Counted from the first letter of the stretch, positions 34,452 to 48,560 are shown. The stretch: DNA of 64,000 nt from Blattamonas nauphoetae (GCA_033064195.1 JARBJD010000028.1:186001-250000); one strand, 5' to 3'. Program-made: numbers and translations. The notes: generated from the letters alone by a model not told the origin.

Positions 34452-37400
34452 ATGGATCCCTTGGATATTGAAAAGATTCAAAACAAAAACACAACTCAAT
34501 CAATTCTTTATTTTCTCAGAACTTATGATGTTTCGAAATTGATGATATCATGGAAAGTGTGTATTGTGTTTTCATTGAACTTTAAGGATTTGATGGAATG
34601 GTTTGTTGAAGTTGTCCTCTGTTTGGACAATCGACTCAAACAATGGCCATCTGCTCCACCTCTGACCTCTGACGATATTCAAATTGACAACTGTCGTATT
34701 GCATGCATCAGTTTGTTGATTTCCTTTTGTTTTCTTCCTCGTTTCAGATCCTCCTCCTTCAACAAATTCAACACTTCGTGAAAACGCCTTCTCATCTGAC
34801 CTTTCTGTCATCTGCGAACTTTTTCTGACAGCTCTTCTGATTCTTGAAGATCGTCAACCGACAGGCCTTCCTCTTAATCCGGATTATCGTCCTCCCATCT
34901 TCAATCGAATGATGGCCAACATTTTGGAAAGGTTTATGAAATCGGGCGATATCATCGTCCAAGATCCATCTCCAGTTGACTATTTCACAACTTATTCCTC
35001 ACTCCCACACGAACAAGATGCGAGTATTTTCTTCAAAGTTAGCGTGATGTCTAATGAATCAATCATCAATACCTTTACGACGCTTCTGTCTCACTTTTTG
35101 GAGTCGGGAGCATGGACATTGCCTGAAGCTTCTCTCTTCCGACAGGAGGATGTGGAACACTCGAAAGAACTTGTGGAGATTGCGAAGATGGCTCAGAAGC
35201 GAGACTCAAAAGATGCGATTCGAGAAGAGTTCGAGATATTTGAGGGATGGAAGGGATTGATGAGGAGAAAAGTTGAGATTGGGGACATCAAGGTGTGTTT
35301 CTTGTTTTCGTGTTTGATTTGATTTGTTGTTTGTGTTTCAGTGTGGCTTCTGGTTTCTGCGAGACAAGATCTTCCGACCGACTCTGACGTCTCTTCTGTC
35401 GAAACACCAACACTTGATGTCCCTTCGCCCTCCTTCACTCCCACTCCCGTCTGCTCACCTCGCATCATCTTCGACAGATCATTCGCTCACTTCATCAGAA
35501 TCGAATCAACTTCCTTTCGAAGTTGGCTCTGAGATTGGTTGGAAGCCACTTGAATCTTTCGATTGCGATTTCGATCTTCATCGTGGCTCCTCTTCATCTC
35601 TCACACCCTCCCAAACAGGCACAGACCCTTCGTCAGCATCACTCTCACTTGAGGCACAACCACCACCGTCACCTGACACACAATCATCCTCCTCGCCTGC
35701 CGGATCAGACACTGGTTGGATGATCAGCACTCTCCACATCCTCATTTCTGCTCCGGTTGCACGGTCTTCGTTCCTGCGTCCGGCTCATGATCTGTCGATT
35801 TTGGATGATATTTATTTAGTCACTGGTCCATTTGATTACGATGAGACATTCAGTGTCTCTCTGTTTGATGAGGAAGATGCCGACACACTTGTTGATTCAC
35901 TTTTTCGATGTTCGTTAGTTTGTGACAAACACAAGAATCTGACCCAAATTGATGATCCACCAGCCTTCGTCGATCGTCTCATCAGTGCTCTCGGCAGTTC
36001 TCATGCCCGCCTTCGTTTTCAATCTTTTTTTGCTCCTGGAGACAATTTTCAGTGACATTGGAATAGAGATTGTGAACGAGTCGCATCTCCACAACCTTCA
36101 CTCTGCATTTCGAGATGGGACGAAAGAAGAACAAACATTCCTCCTCTGGTGTTGAGTGAAGCGCTTCGAAAATATCTCCGAAACTACAATCACAAATGTC
36201 ATGCAGGACCTCTCCAATTTCGATTTACACGGATTTCTGGCAGCAGACTTGTCGACATTTTCATTGTTATTATACTCGATTGAGTTTGTCGTGCATGCCT
36301 GGGCCCTTCATCCAACTTCTAACTCATTTTCTAACTGGGCGAAGAATTTTCTTCTCCGCTTTGAACGGAAAAAGAAAGCTTTAACTCGAGTCTGTAAGTA
36401 TTTGACGAACGGAACAGATCTCTCCTCATTTGATTCATCCTATTTCCGTCCTTTCATCGAGTATGCCGCACTCCTGTCGTTTGATCACGGGATCGCTTTT
36501 CCTGAAGAATTGACAACACTCCTCCTGAATGACACCACACACGTCGATACTCTCCCTCCATCACTTTATCTGAACCATACATCACTCAACCCGAAATATC
36601 GAAGAAATGTCTTCCCAATCGAAGTTCTGTTCGAAAGACAAGTGCGCTCGGATCCGTCTGCTCTTCTCAGAAAGAACACAGAAATCCTCACTAAATACTC
36701 CATCCGATTCATTCACACTCCATTTTTCGGTCTCCATTCACTATTCATCCGCGGCCTCTTTCAATCCTTCTCCGATGAGGAAAGATCCAATCTCGCGATC
36801 CTCCTCTCAAAGGGGTCCCTCTTAGTCAATGTGAGTACTGACGCTCTCACCTTATTTTCTCTCTTCCCTCCTCCACTCGTCATTCGACAGATCTTCGCAC
36901 CATCTCAGCCGCTGAAGATACATCCGGATTTTCATCTCAACTTTTGTGTTGTCCTGACTCATTTGATTGTCAACACAGCCCCGTTTGGAGATTGTCAGTC
37001 TCTGAAGTCACTGTTCCAGATTTTTTCTCCACTCGATCCAGATGATGAGAGAGAATTAACATATCTTCGAGATTGTCGAGATATAGTGATTTCTCTGCAC
37101 TGGCTGAACATTCCCTCTCACTTTGACTCTCCTCTTCTCGCTCATCTTCCTTTGCTGATCTCTTCTCATCCTCCATCTCTCCACCCATCCCTCTTCCGCC
37201 AACGAGGAATTCGTAGTCTGGTGACCGATCAATCCAGTTCTTCTCTCGAAGAACTCTTCGACTCGGAGACCTCAACAATCAACCCTGACATCGTTTCGGT
37301 CTTCAATGCATCCATCCTAGTTCGTCGTTTCGCTTCTGGCCATCCTTTGTCAGGTCCAATTGTGGAGAATTCTCTCACCATCCTCGATCAACTAAAGTCT

Positions 37401-37675
37401 GTCATTTTTCACTTCATCTTCTTTTCAGGAGTCCTTTTCCAGCATTTGTCTCTGTCACTCTCGAAATGTTCCATCGCCTCGTTCTGACGTGTTCTGATGA
37501 GGAGCGGATGGAGTTGGTGAAGCATGGATTGTTGGATGTGGTGATGGTTGCAGTGTCGCAGTCGTCGTTTCTGTCGGATTATGAAAGTGGGATTGTTGTG
37601 ATTGGTGGACTTCTGAAGTCGATTCATCGAGTTGGTCAGAAGGAGAGGTCGGAGTTTCTCCATGGATCAGTCTGA
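34452..37675 (+). pseudogene. Large helical-repeat protein gene, disrupted copy (left arm)
   Basis: Exons 34452-34557, 34588-34710, 34748-35292 and 35342 onward, plus a last exon at 37429-37675, are well supported by introns of 30, 37, 49 and 32 nt that keep frame. The protein begins MDPLDIEKIQNKNTTQ and is mainly amphipathic helices with Ser/Pro-rich linkers, like a solenoid scaffold. Two problems lie in the middle. Near 36020-36050 the frame must shift at a run of seven Ts, and an in-frame TGA stands before 36156. No intron phase I tried removes either, so I call it a pseudogene, although sequencing error at the T-run is possible. The paralogue on the opposite strand at 58826-64000 shows that the family is real. 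Function unknown. Confidence 0.65.
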
Positions 37676-38450
37676 AAGACCGTGCGGAAGGGCAGTGAGA
37701 GGTGATGGAGACAGATGGACGAGATGGGAAGAGCACAAATCGACAAAGACAAAATGGAGTGACGGAACCGAATGTATTCTCCAATAAGTCACTTCACTTC
37801 CGATGTACGATTCAAATTGGTGGAAAGAGCAGGGTAATCGAGATTTTGTCGACATTTTGGTTGAGATTCTGAAGTGAAAGTGCCTACCATCGTCGCAGCG
37901 TGACCTCAAAGACTTCAAGACAAACATTTCTTCGGAGTATCCAGGTGAATACGCTCCAGTCTCATCGAGAAATAGACTTTTTGGAAACTTATTGTCAATT
38001 TTTGTGCTCCAAAGGATGACTACTGGCAAAAACTCACAGCGATCATTCTTCCCACAAACAAGTTCTTGAATGACATGATCGTTGGATCTAATCACCCTTT
38101 CATTCATGTTTTTGTGAACATGAACGACTTCCTGTGAGATGTTCACATCTAGTTCGAGAAATTCGGATATATATATCGAAACAATCGATGTACATCTTTC
38201 TGACAGGTTTCATTCACACCAAGTCATTCATGTCAGTTCCCGACAACAATACAACAGTATTCTTTTGATGGACTTGACTTTCTTCCGATTTCAGCGGTAT
38301 TTACGACATTCCGGCACGAATTCCCAAACGTCATCATTCGTTGTTCCATCCGCAAAGGAGGAAGCTATGAAAGATCTTCAACTAATCATGATCTGGAAAG
38401 GAACGAAATTGATGTTGGGCTGCCGGATATGGAAAGTTGGTAGCGTGTCA
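37676..38450. other. Intergenic upstream of the left receptor gene
   Basis: This region is conserved with the matching part of the right arm (for example around 38040-38110 versus 58570-58660). A frame stays open from 38139 into the receptor gene, but the first convincing start is the signal peptide at 38451. I see no other gene here. Confidence 0.5.
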
Positions 38451-39731
38451 ATGAACAGCATCCTCGTCGTTGTCCAGGTCCTCTTTTTAGCACAATCTCA
38501 ATCCCAAACTGGCTTATCTGCATTCCCATCCAATATTAACACATTTTTTGACCATCAAGTCAACGAAGAACACCGACATCACGAATTCCAGCTGGATGAT
38601 GATTTTGTGATTTCTTCCACCATCCAGATTCGATCCGAAGGATTCTCTTTGAAGGGCAATGACGTTGCGTTAATGTTCCCACCGAATCATGAAGAACATT
38701 CCAAACCTCATCCTTCATCCCAAGTTCAACGCCAAACAAGAATCAACCAAACAAACACCAAAAACCAGAACAGGCAATCTGGAACAATATCGAATTTCAT
38801 GTTTGATGTTTCAAATAGCACTTTTTCGGCCTGTGGAGTCCATGTGATGGGCGATTCCGAAAACAACGGCTTCTGCTTGGTTTCAAGTTCCACAGTTCGC
38901 CTTTCGTCAAGTTCGATCACATCAAACGGTATTTCATCTCCATTCATGACCAGAATTGGATTGATTGACGAGAGATCTGCGTCAACCATTGTTCTCTCGT
39001 CAGTCACTCATCTCTCGAACTCTGCCGCCCTGCCTCCTCTCGTTGGACTTTTCCACACCTCACCATCTCTGTCTGTTGATTGTCCCAAAGATACCTCTTC
39101 TATCCTGCCCAATCAGGACAACGGGATTTCGATCTTTGGAACTGGCCTCACTTTCGAGTCCACGTCATTCTTGTCGGGAACTGGCCCTCTCTTCTCGTTT
39201 GGTCTGGCTGATCATGCATCGTCCCTGCCTCCCCTTGGAAACGATGTCGAAATGGAGACAAGTCTCTCCTCGTCATCTCTTGTCAACATGACTTCCTCTC
39301 TTCGCTGTTCGTCGTCTGGACAGCTGTTCGGGAGTGAAGTGTGGCAGCGAGTGATTGGATGCTCGATGTCGGACAGCACAAACCACAACTCGGGGACAGG
39401 AATGCTAGACGCGAATGTGGGAGGGAATCTTGTTTGTCTGAACTCGTCTTTCTCGGACTGCCAACGAGCTTCCAACGACGTCAAAGTCTTCACCAACGAG
39501 AACATCACCCAAACTCACATCGGCCGCCTGAACAATGTGTCATCATCCGTCACCTCAGTCTCGTACACCCTCTGCACATTCAACACGATGACAGTGGCGG
39601 TGGGGGAGAACCAGAAAGGAGGAGCTGCAATCTTCCTTTATCACACACCCTCGTCTCTCATAGTCGAGAAGTGCTTCTTCCACAAATGCAGCTGCACAGG
39701 GAATGCTGATGACGGAGGAGCATTCCGTTGG

Positions 39732-41351
39732 TGATCAGCCTGCAGTTAAAATGATCATCCACTTCACTTTTCCGGCACTTCGTTTTCTCTCTTTTTCAAC
39801 CATTTTTATGGAAAATAAAACAAACGAAAGTTATTGGGAACTCAACCGAAAGGATATACTTGGGAGGTGCAAAGAAAAGTTTGGGAAAGACCTGGGCGGA
39901 CGAGCGTACAATCTTCTTTCTCGGAAACGGCCGTCAACACGTTCTGACTGTTTGCTGTTCGCCTTCGACAACTGGCCACAGTATTATCTGGGCAAAGCGT
40001 TCATAGCTGACGTAGCTTGGGTATTCCGTTCAACACGTCAATTCCTTTGGCATCTCCGGGCACAAAGAAACAAGCGAAGATTGGGGTTGATGCCAACTGA
40101 CCGAAAGCTGACTGATGAACAAGAAAAAGAGCTCGTACATGAAATTTGTGCCCTTGCGAACTGTCACAAACCAATCGGCAGGGTGGGTATAATCAAGATG
40201 GTCAAGTCAAAATTCCGCATGGTTGTGACCCAGGGATTGGTTTGCCGTTTCCTAAACAGGCATAAAAAGACGTTAAAACGAACAGTCGCAAAACCAATGG
40301 AAAGTTCAAGATCTCGCCTACAGAAAAAAATGATACGAAAATACAAAGCACGCCTTCAACAGTCTGTGGTCGGCGTCCATCCACGCCTTCTGTTTAATTG
40401 TGATGAAAGCCTCCTGAGAAAGGCACCATCGGTTGGAACAAAAAGTTGTCGTGAACAAAGAAACTGCAAACCCAAAGTTTAAGGATAGTTCCAGCAAAAG
40501 GTGACTGGAATGCTTGCTTGTATTCCGTTTCAAGGCAAGCCTGTCAAACCACTGATAGTAGTCAAGGCGGAGAAACTAGATCCAAAAGTCATCCCCGAAG
40601 TCAAAAAGGCAATATTGATGCGAATGTCAACGTTAGTTCCAGTGGACTGATTCAAGCCGATCAATATCATCGTTGGATCAATGATCATTTCATTCCTCAT
40701 GTTCGATCTGTTCGGATTCAACAAGGTTTGCTGGAGAATACCGCTGTCCTGCTCGCAGATAACCTAGAAATCCATAAAACAAGCGACATTAAGACAAACC
40801 TCGCGGTCAATAACATCATTCTCTTTACGTTCCCGCCTGCGTCCTCTCATTTGACGCAGCCGTGCGATCAGCTGACATTCACTGCTCTAAAACAGATGGA
40901 AAGAAAAGACAGTGAGATACACAATGCGACCACACAAACACACCGATTTAGGGAAGCAGCTCTCACATTAACCAGTTGTACCGATGAGAAGAAGAATCGG
41001 TTGGCTTTCCAGAACGCTGGATTCCGAATCAAAGAGAAAAGAGGCAAACAGACCGTAGAATTGAACGATGCAACGTTTAGTGATATGGAATCACATTGCA
41101 TTCCAGACGAAGAGGACACAAGGAAGGAGAAAGAGGAAACTGATCAAAGCCCCATTTTTGGTTTCGTAAATCGGGCACAGTTTCCCGCACGCTGGACCCC
41201 CCAATACAAGCTGTAACCATTCACACTTTCCAATGATAATTTCTCACGACAGAACATATTTTTGATCATTTATGCGGTTTTCGGGAAAATATAAGGAGAA
41301 AATGGCTCTTAAAAAGTCAAGGGAGTGATCATCTTGTCATATGGATGATCA
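39732..41351 (+). mobile_element. pogo/Tigger-like (DDE_1) DNA transposon inserted in the left receptor gene
   Basis: The right-arm receptor copy lacks this block, which breaks the beta-helix region between DDGG and CVVY. Imperfect inverted ends are visible: TGATCAGCC at 39732 against TGATCATCC read inward from 41351, with a second matching ATGATCA and ACTTTT further in over about 40 bp. I cannot see a clear target duplication. It carries one degraded transposase gene. Confidence 0.7.
39808..41216 (+). pseudogene. DDE_1-superfamily (pogo/CENP-B-like) transposase, broken
   Basis: The N-terminal part (MENKTNESYWELNRKDILG) leads into a helix-turn-helix region (IGRVGIIKMVKSKFRM, VTQGLVCRFLNRHKK). 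The catalytic core shows LLFNCDES, VLLADNLEIHKT and HLTQPCDQLTFTALK, the D-D-D pattern of the DDE_1 family. The gene is spread over at least three reading frames between 40440 and 40670, with stops near 40480 and 40520, so it cannot make a full transposase. The open C-terminal part ends at 41216. Confidence 0.75.
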
Positions 41352-44300
41352 CTCACGGATTGTGTGTTGTCTATCTGCTGACCTTGAAATACCCAGTCTC
41401 GATTTCCGACTCCACTTTCACAGAATGCACCGCTCTTGCGCGTTTGGGCTGTTGTGGTGGAGCAGCGTTCATATCTTCTCCATTGTCGATCACAATCGAG
41501 AACTGTTTCTTTCAAAAGTGCAAAGCTCAATTCGATGGAGCTCTTCTTCTAACCAACTCTAAGATAACCCTCTCAAACTGTGCATTTGTGTTGTGCTCGG
41601 CGGACGATCTCGGAGGGACAGTGAGGATAGTTGGTGAACTTACGATTGATTTCGAATATCTGCAGTTCAGAGGCTGTTCATCGGGTTTGGATCCTCAGGG
41701 GAAAGATATTTACTTCAACAATCTGGCATCGACTAAGATCACATCAGCAATGGTTCGATCCTGTGACTCCACTTCTGGGTCTCCGAACGTTTATTTCCTG
41801 ACAGGGACGGTCTCCAACAGCAATCTCATTCCACAGATCGCTTCGAAAGTCTCCATCAGTTCCATGTCTGTCGTCTTCAGTGAGACTCAAGCCGTCGTGA
41901 CTGTGTCAACGGAATCAGCGATCAAAGGCTCGATGAAAATTTTGCTGGATGGATCGAATGTGCCTCGACTCGTGCATGTTGTCTTCGGAAGCGAAGGAGC
42001 GACATCCTCGACGGGGCAAGCGACTGTCTCGTCCGGAGCAAATGGGATGCTGCCAAATGCGACATACTTTCCTCGATCAGCAGCGATTGTCGGATATGAC
42101 ATCCCACTCCCGTCGTTCATTGCTCAAGCCGAAGCAACACTTCTGGATTCCAACACAACAGAAATCGTTGTTCGTTGAAAGGATCTGTTGGAAGGGAGTT
42201 ATTGGATGGAAGTGTGGAAGGGATCGACGAAATGGAATATCTCTCTCGAATGGCAAGATTCGTCAACTCTGAAAGGAACAGCGCCTCTCTACCCTTCCAC
42301 AGCGGATGGAAGGCTGGATTGGTCGACAGAGTATGGAGTGAGGAAAGTTGTTTGGAAGCGAGATCAACAAGCCGAAAAAGATGTTGTTTTTTGTACTGTG
42401 ATCCCATTCACAACACCCGACGAGCCAGCTCGGATTGAAGAAGTGGATTGCCATCTGAACGGAGCTCGAGACATGGCTGTTGTGGAGTTGGAAGGAAGTG
42501 GATTTGTCTCTCTCGGACAGACAATCGTGATTTTGGGAGATTCTGGGCAAGTGTCATCGTCTGGACCGATCTTCGATGTGACATCGACGAAATGCTTTGT
42601 GAGATTGTTGATTGGAGAAGAGGAGAACAGCACCCATGTTGTTTTTGGAGGACGATATCAACTTGTTTCAGTTGGATCGGGTGACGATGAGATTGTCGTG
42701 AATGCGAATCTCTTCGTCGACATTCCTCTTCCTCCCAGAATCACAAAGATCGTTGTTCCTGTGTCGACCTCGTCGTCGTCGTTCATCCTGTCAGTGAAAG
42801 GAACAGATCTTCCTTCTGGGTCGACATTTGTGATGGCACTGTCATCTTCGCATTCATTCAGCATTCAATTCACTTCAGACACAGCCGGAACATCGCAACC
42901 GATCGCGATTGGAGGAGCAGGACAGTTGAAGTACGACACATCTTACGATATCTCGTCAGTGATACAGAAAGTGGATGGGAAGGAAGACGAACACATTCTC
43001 TTCTCAGTCTCATCGTTCACCACTCCGTCTGGACCGACTCTTTCCTCCATTTCATGCTTACTCGATCCTTCTGACCCAGATTTCTTCATCCTCTCGCTGA
43101 CCACATCTCTGATGCCATCGGAAGACTTCCTCCTTCTCGTGACCAACACTGCCTCTTCGTCAGAGACTGTGTCCATCCCTGTTCCCTCTGCCTCGCTCGC
43201 ATCTGGCTCATTGAGAGTGGAGGTGTACAACAAAACAGATTCTCTTCGATACGCCTCAAGCTATTCAGTTTCTTCGATGACCAGCTCATCCTCGTCAGTT
43301 GTGGCAGTTGTCTCTGTGCAGTCATTCCCCACGCCAGACTCGCCAGCTCGAATTGTGGAAGTGAAAAGTGATTTGGGAGGAGAATCTGAGAAATCAGCGA
43401 TTGTGACGATTTCTGGAGTCTCTTTGGTGGGAGAGAAGACCTTCACTCTCTCCCTCGCCCGAATCATCTCTGAAAATGAGCTGAGTGAAGATGTGGTGGA
43501 GATCCCAGGCACGTTGAGTGGAGATTTGGATTCGACCTCGCACGCTCTGACAATCCTGATTTTCGGAAATCCAGACTCTCCTCTCGCGTATGGCTGTTCG
43601 TATCGTGTGACTGACTTCTCAGTGACAGGAATGCCTTCGAAAGTGGACGACAATGTGGATTTCAGTGTTCTTCCTGAACCGCCTCGAATTGTGTCGATTG
43701 AGAGCAGAAAACTGAACAAAGAGCGAACGAAGATGGAAGTTTTGATGATCGGTCGAGCGCTGAAATCCGGATTGGGGAAAGTTGGGTTGAAGTGTGAACA
43801 TGGCGTCATCGACTCTGTGGAAGACGTGGTTGTGATGAACGAGACTCACTGCCAAGCCGAATTCTTGGCAGGAGACGAAGAGGGAGTGGACAAAGTGAAA
43901 TTTGGGGGAGAATACACTTTGCTTCGCTCAGCAGCGACAACCAGTGGATTCCATGTTGAGAAGACCTTGGTGACAGTTCCATGTCCTCCAAAAGTGACGA
44001 AGATGAAGTTTTCGTTCTCCAACTTGCTGAACACGAGCTGCCGTGTCTCGCTGTCTGGAACAGACCTCGTTGCTGGGAGTCTCATTCGTATGACTCTGAC
44101 ATCGTCTCTCTCGTTCTCCGCCACGATCACCTCCGAATCCGAAGGATTATCAGAAGAGATGCTGATTGGATGGTCGGGTTCGCTTCAGTTCAACACGAAA
44201 TACACAATCACTTCGATCACCCCACTTGATGAGGAAGGAGACACTTTGTTCAATGATGACGTTTCTGACACAACTGGATTGTCACCTTCCGAGTTGTTCA

Positions 44301-46525
44301 TCTACGCCGATTCTGGCTCAACGTCAGACACGAGTGTGTTCTGTGGAGAGCGTTCTCGGCCTTGTGTGTCGATTGGAGTTGGGTGGAGGATTGCGGAAGG
44401 AGTTGGGATTGGTCGAGTGAGTTTTGGGATCGTCGACTCGTCGTCACTGTCGACTCGGATTGTGGTTTCTTCGGGGATGCATGTTCTTGTGACGAATGGA
44501 AGCCAGACTGAGCCGACTCTTCGCATTCCTTCATCCGCTTCGACATCATCGTCGGCGTGGTCGAACGAAGACAACACCACTCTGATTGTTGTTCGTGACT
44601 CATTCTTCGAGATCCGTCATGTGAATGTTGTGCTTGATTCCCAACCATCGTCATTCCACCTTGTCTCTTCGACAGACTCGACGATCGTTTTGAAAGACGC
44701 ATCGCTTCATGGAACAACGACAATATCGTCCTCCAGCGATGAAGACGTGTGCACCTGGACAGCAGGAATTCTCATCCTAGATTCATGCTACACAACAATC
44801 CAATCCACTCCCCTCACTCAGCTCACGCAAGGAGCAGTTAACATGAAGAATGGTTCGTTGACAGTGATCTCATCCTCTTTCTCCAGCAATTCGCCGAACC
44901 ATCTTTCATTTCAGTCACTTCGTAGAAACATCCACTGTTCGGAAGGAGGAATGATTGAGATTGAGAGTCTGAATGGAGGAGATGGATCGAAAGATTCGCC
45001 ATCGGCGTGGATCTTTTCAGACGATTGCACGATCACTGGAAAGGAAGAGGTCGCGAGAGCACCCATGTTCATCCCTTCGCTCAACACGGACGCGACATCA
45101 GTGAAGCAGACATTGGACAAGATTGGGATCTGGCTTGTTGGGACACTGTTGATTCCGTGTGGACTTGGAATGGAGGTTCGAGAATGGGATGAGAAAGTTC
45201 AAAAATATGGAAAGAATGTGACCGTTTTGTTGACAGAATTGAACACGACAGCCTTCACCGAAACAGGAGTGTCTCTTGAAATGGATGTGTCGGATTGGAA
45301 GTCAAGACTGGATTGGACGATGGAATGGCGAGCTCGGCTGTGGTTTGGGAAGGATGAGACGTCAGGGAACGAGATTGTTGTGAAGTTGAGTTCAGCGGCA
45401 GTGAAGAAGGCACAAGCACTTGAAACAGCACGAAAGACACTTCCGTGGCTGATCCCTGTGATTGTGGTTGTGTTTTGTGTGTTTTTGATTGTTGTGATTG
45501 TTGTTTGTTGTCGAGCTCATCGGAAGAAGAACAAAACGAAAAGCGGGATGGTGCAGAAAGAGGAACTGGAGGTTCAGGAGGTGGACGAGAAAGACGAGTC
45601 GATGGAAGTTGAGAGGATGGAAGGTGAGAATGGAGAAGTGATTGCACTTCGAGCCAAGAACACTCACAAGATGATCAACCACAATCTGCCGACAACGATC
45701 GGAACTTGGCAAATTGGGCACTCAATTGACACGATGAACTCGAACGAGAAAAGGGATGAGGGACAATTGATTGAACTTCGCGAAGCAGTTCGCTGTGATG
45801 GGCCGACGACAGAAGTGGTGACAGTGAACGCGAACGACACTCTGTTCAACCGACTGCACAGACAGTCGGAACAAGGACTGGACAAGCCGCGACTGGTTCA
45901 GATGCTGACACGAGGTCTGGCGCAGCTTGCTCGACAGAATCCCCGCTTGCCGCTGCTGACTCAACTGTCGCCGTTGTGGGTGTTTTTGGATGCTGACGAC
46001 ACTCCGCTGTTCCAAGTGAATGACGTGAAGAAGAAGGAAGCCGAACCACAATTGGAACCATCAGCTGCTTTTTTTCGTGAATCGTATCTAGCATCGCTAA
46101 GCAACCAAACACTCTTGTCAGAATGTCAAGGACAGGATGGATCAGTGAACCAGAATTCGTTGATGTCGAGAAACCAGAAGGAAGGGGAGAGATGGAGAGC
46201 GCCAGAAGTGGTGGAGAAGAAAGGAGAGATCAACGATTCGAAAGCGGCAGTTTTTAGTCTTGGCCTGCTGTTGTGGGAAATTGAGACAGGTCAAGTGCCG
46301 TTCGCAGAGCAGGATGGAGTGAATGCTCAGCGTCAGGTTGGAATTGGGGTGCTGCCAGCGATGGAGTCGTGGACCGAAGAATGGAAAGTGAGTCTGATCC
46401 GAAACTGTCTGAATCTGTCGCCCGACGACCGACCGACGTTGGACTCGATTGTGCAGCTGCTAGACTCACACTTGGCTGATGGGAAGGGAGGAACTGGACG
46501 AGAGCCGAATGGGATTGAAACGTAA

Positions 46526-47948
46526 ATTTTCTGTCATTCGATCGACCCTTCACAGAATGTCTTCATTTGCATGTCACAAACTGGACCTTTGGGCCCTTCT
46601 GAACCACATCACGAATTTCAGAGTTGACCCAGTCGTCCTCACCATCACACACACCACTCACACGTCACACTAATCAGGCCATCTTGATTGGCAACCTCAA
46701 GTGCCACTTCACTCAGACACGGTTAGATGCTGACATCGTTGAAGACGAACACGTCACTATCTTCACAGTCAGCATTAGTTTCTTACTTGTCTCACTCCAC
46801 CCCGACCATCCACAGTGATTGCTGTGGTCGTTTTTGTCGTCTTTGTTGTGTCCAGATGTGTTGATTTGTCTTTATTTGTATTTCTCTTGTTGTTTTTTTG
46901 CTTCGAAATGAAACTCGCCGGCATTTCTTTCCTTTTTTGACCTTTCCACATGCACCAACATCACCCTCTCTGCATGTCATCCACTTCCGTTCACATCATT
47001 GTTCTTTTCCATTTCTGACTCGCATATCACTCTCATTTCAATCCAAAATCAACTTTCATGAATGTCGATTGTCTCATGGACATGTAATGGTTTGATCAAC
47101 TCACCCCAGTCTGTCTAGACTTGCTGAAGGATAATCGAGCAGATATGAGTACCTGATTGGCTTATTAAGTGGATTGGACACTGTTCAGTGTTCGACTGTA
47201 CTATTGACCTCGATTGGACTCCCTATTTTGCTTCTCGATCATATCACCATCACTTCATTTATATTTTCAATTTCACAATGAATTGACCATAATTACATGA
47301 GTAAGAGCGAAATGGCTCGCGTTTGAGTCTGTTCTGTGAAGTGAGAAGAGCGATTTGATCCCATTATTGTTCTCATTTGTCAAATTCTGATTTCTATCCG
47401 TTCAAATTCAAGTATCTTTTAAAAAAGCCAAGATAAAACATATTGTCATGATGGGGTTGAAAGGCGAAGTGAAACATCAAATTTTGTTCAGATAACTTTA
47501 TTTCTCTTGCAAAGCGAAAGTCCTGGTTTTCACACCATGTTTCTCTCATTTTCAACAAATTGTCAAGATTGCACGTATATGTCAGTGAAAGGCGATCGCC
47601 ATGATCTCTCGAGAGGGAGTTCTACGGCAACTCTACCTCCTCACTTCAAGCCTCCACAAGATCTTTTCATCTCTGTGTGAAATCAAAATTTGATGAAAAA
47701 GAGGAATAATTCGACTGGAGCACGCACATGTTTTTCTGTCCACCCTGATATCTCAGAGTATTTTCATCAAAGAGATTGTCAAAAAAACACCAAGAAAAAA
47801 ATCACAGTGTCCTGATGGGTTCGCAAGGTGAAGTGCAACGTCAGATCTGGATGACTATAAGTTGCATTCTCGATCAAATGAGAAATTCCAGAGATGAAAC
47901 CTGCTTATCTCCCATTTCAGAATAATTCATTCAAATTGAGCTTATTCA
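46526..47948. other. 3' flank of the left receptor gene, near-identical to the right arm
   Basis: About 1.4 kb of noncoding sequence matches 50375-51798 almost base for base in inverse orientation. The one difference I noticed is an A-run length change at about 47513 versus 50815. It contains two related copies of a motif around gatggg.t.g.aagg.gaag (47450 and 47818). No gene is seen. Confidence 0.6.
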
Positions 47949-47974
47949 TGAACTTGAAAAGACATCCACATCAT

Positions 47975-48308
47975 TCAGTTTGGTAAATCGTAACAGGTCC
48001 CATTTTGTTCATCAATAGGACAATCAAAAACTCAATCTTTCGTAGAAATCTCAACTATTGACCTTTTCAATCAGAAAACGCAAATCTGGTCGATAGATTA
48101 GAAAAAACAAACATTCTTCGTTCTTCAAAGATCTGTGAAGATATCTCAACAAAGAAACCTTCTCAACATTTCTCAAAAGAGTATTGAATTTTATTCTATT
48201 TCATTAAGATATGAATGTTTTGAAGTCGAAACTGAATGGTTTCATTGAAATATGAATGATCATCCCATTGATGAAAAAAGTGGGACCTGTTACCATTTCC
48301 CAAACTGA
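47975..48308. repeat. MITE-like hairpin element
   Basis: Inverted ends of about 45 bp read tcagtttggtaaatcgtaac on the left and the complement of tcagtttgggaaatggtaac on the right. Both continue into acaggtccca and then similar sequence. The interior has no coding capacity. I cannot see a convincing target duplication. The terminal CAGT resembles the ends of the other two Tc1/mariner-type elements in the window. Confidence 0.6.
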
Positions 48309-48560
48309 CTGATTATTCTCTTCGATTTGTTTTTCTGATTCTTCCCAACCTCCTTTATTCCTTTCTACAGTCTTGTTCTTGCTCTAAAGGAAATCGACAT
48401 CAGAATAAAACTGTAAAATCAATCTTGTTTTGGAATATACACAATTGCGACGAATGACGTGTTTCGGTCGCTTCATCCATTCATTTAAGCTTTTGAGGTG
48501 ATCATTTCTGGTGATTCGAGCCATCTGGTCCAATATTTATGGAGTGAGCTCTTGGGTTGT

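Larger units (their letters stand above)
38451..46525 (+). pseudogene. Type I membrane receptor-like pseudokinase, interrupted copy (left arm)
   Basis: The start is ATG 38451, giving the signal peptide MNSILVVVQVLFLAQS. Domains in order: beta-helix repeats of the pectin-lyase type (GGAAIFLY, CFFHKCSC, then after the insertion CGGAAFIS, NCAFVLCS); a run of beta-sandwich-like repeats of about 100 residues, each starting with PARI, PPRI or PKVT; a transmembrane helix near 45447-45510 (PVIVVVFCVFLIVVIVVCC); and a cytoplasmic kinase-like domain. That domain keeps RWRAPEVV and VFSLGLLLWEIETGQVPF but has no HRD or DFG, so it is a pseudokinase. Two lesions are visible: a 1.6-kb DNA transposon at 39732-41351, and a TGA at 42176-42178 where the right-arm copy has GGA. 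The rest is open. Confidence 0.8.
36810..47948 (+). repeat. Left arm of a large inverted duplication
   Basis: This arm matches 50375-64000 in inverse orientation; paired coordinates near the centre sum to about 98,324. It includes the 3' part of the helical-repeat gene, the spacer, the receptor gene and its 3' flank. The inner end is sharp: both arms read gagcttattca and then diverge at 47949 and 50374. The outer limit is set by the window edge of the partner arm. Confidence 0.9.
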
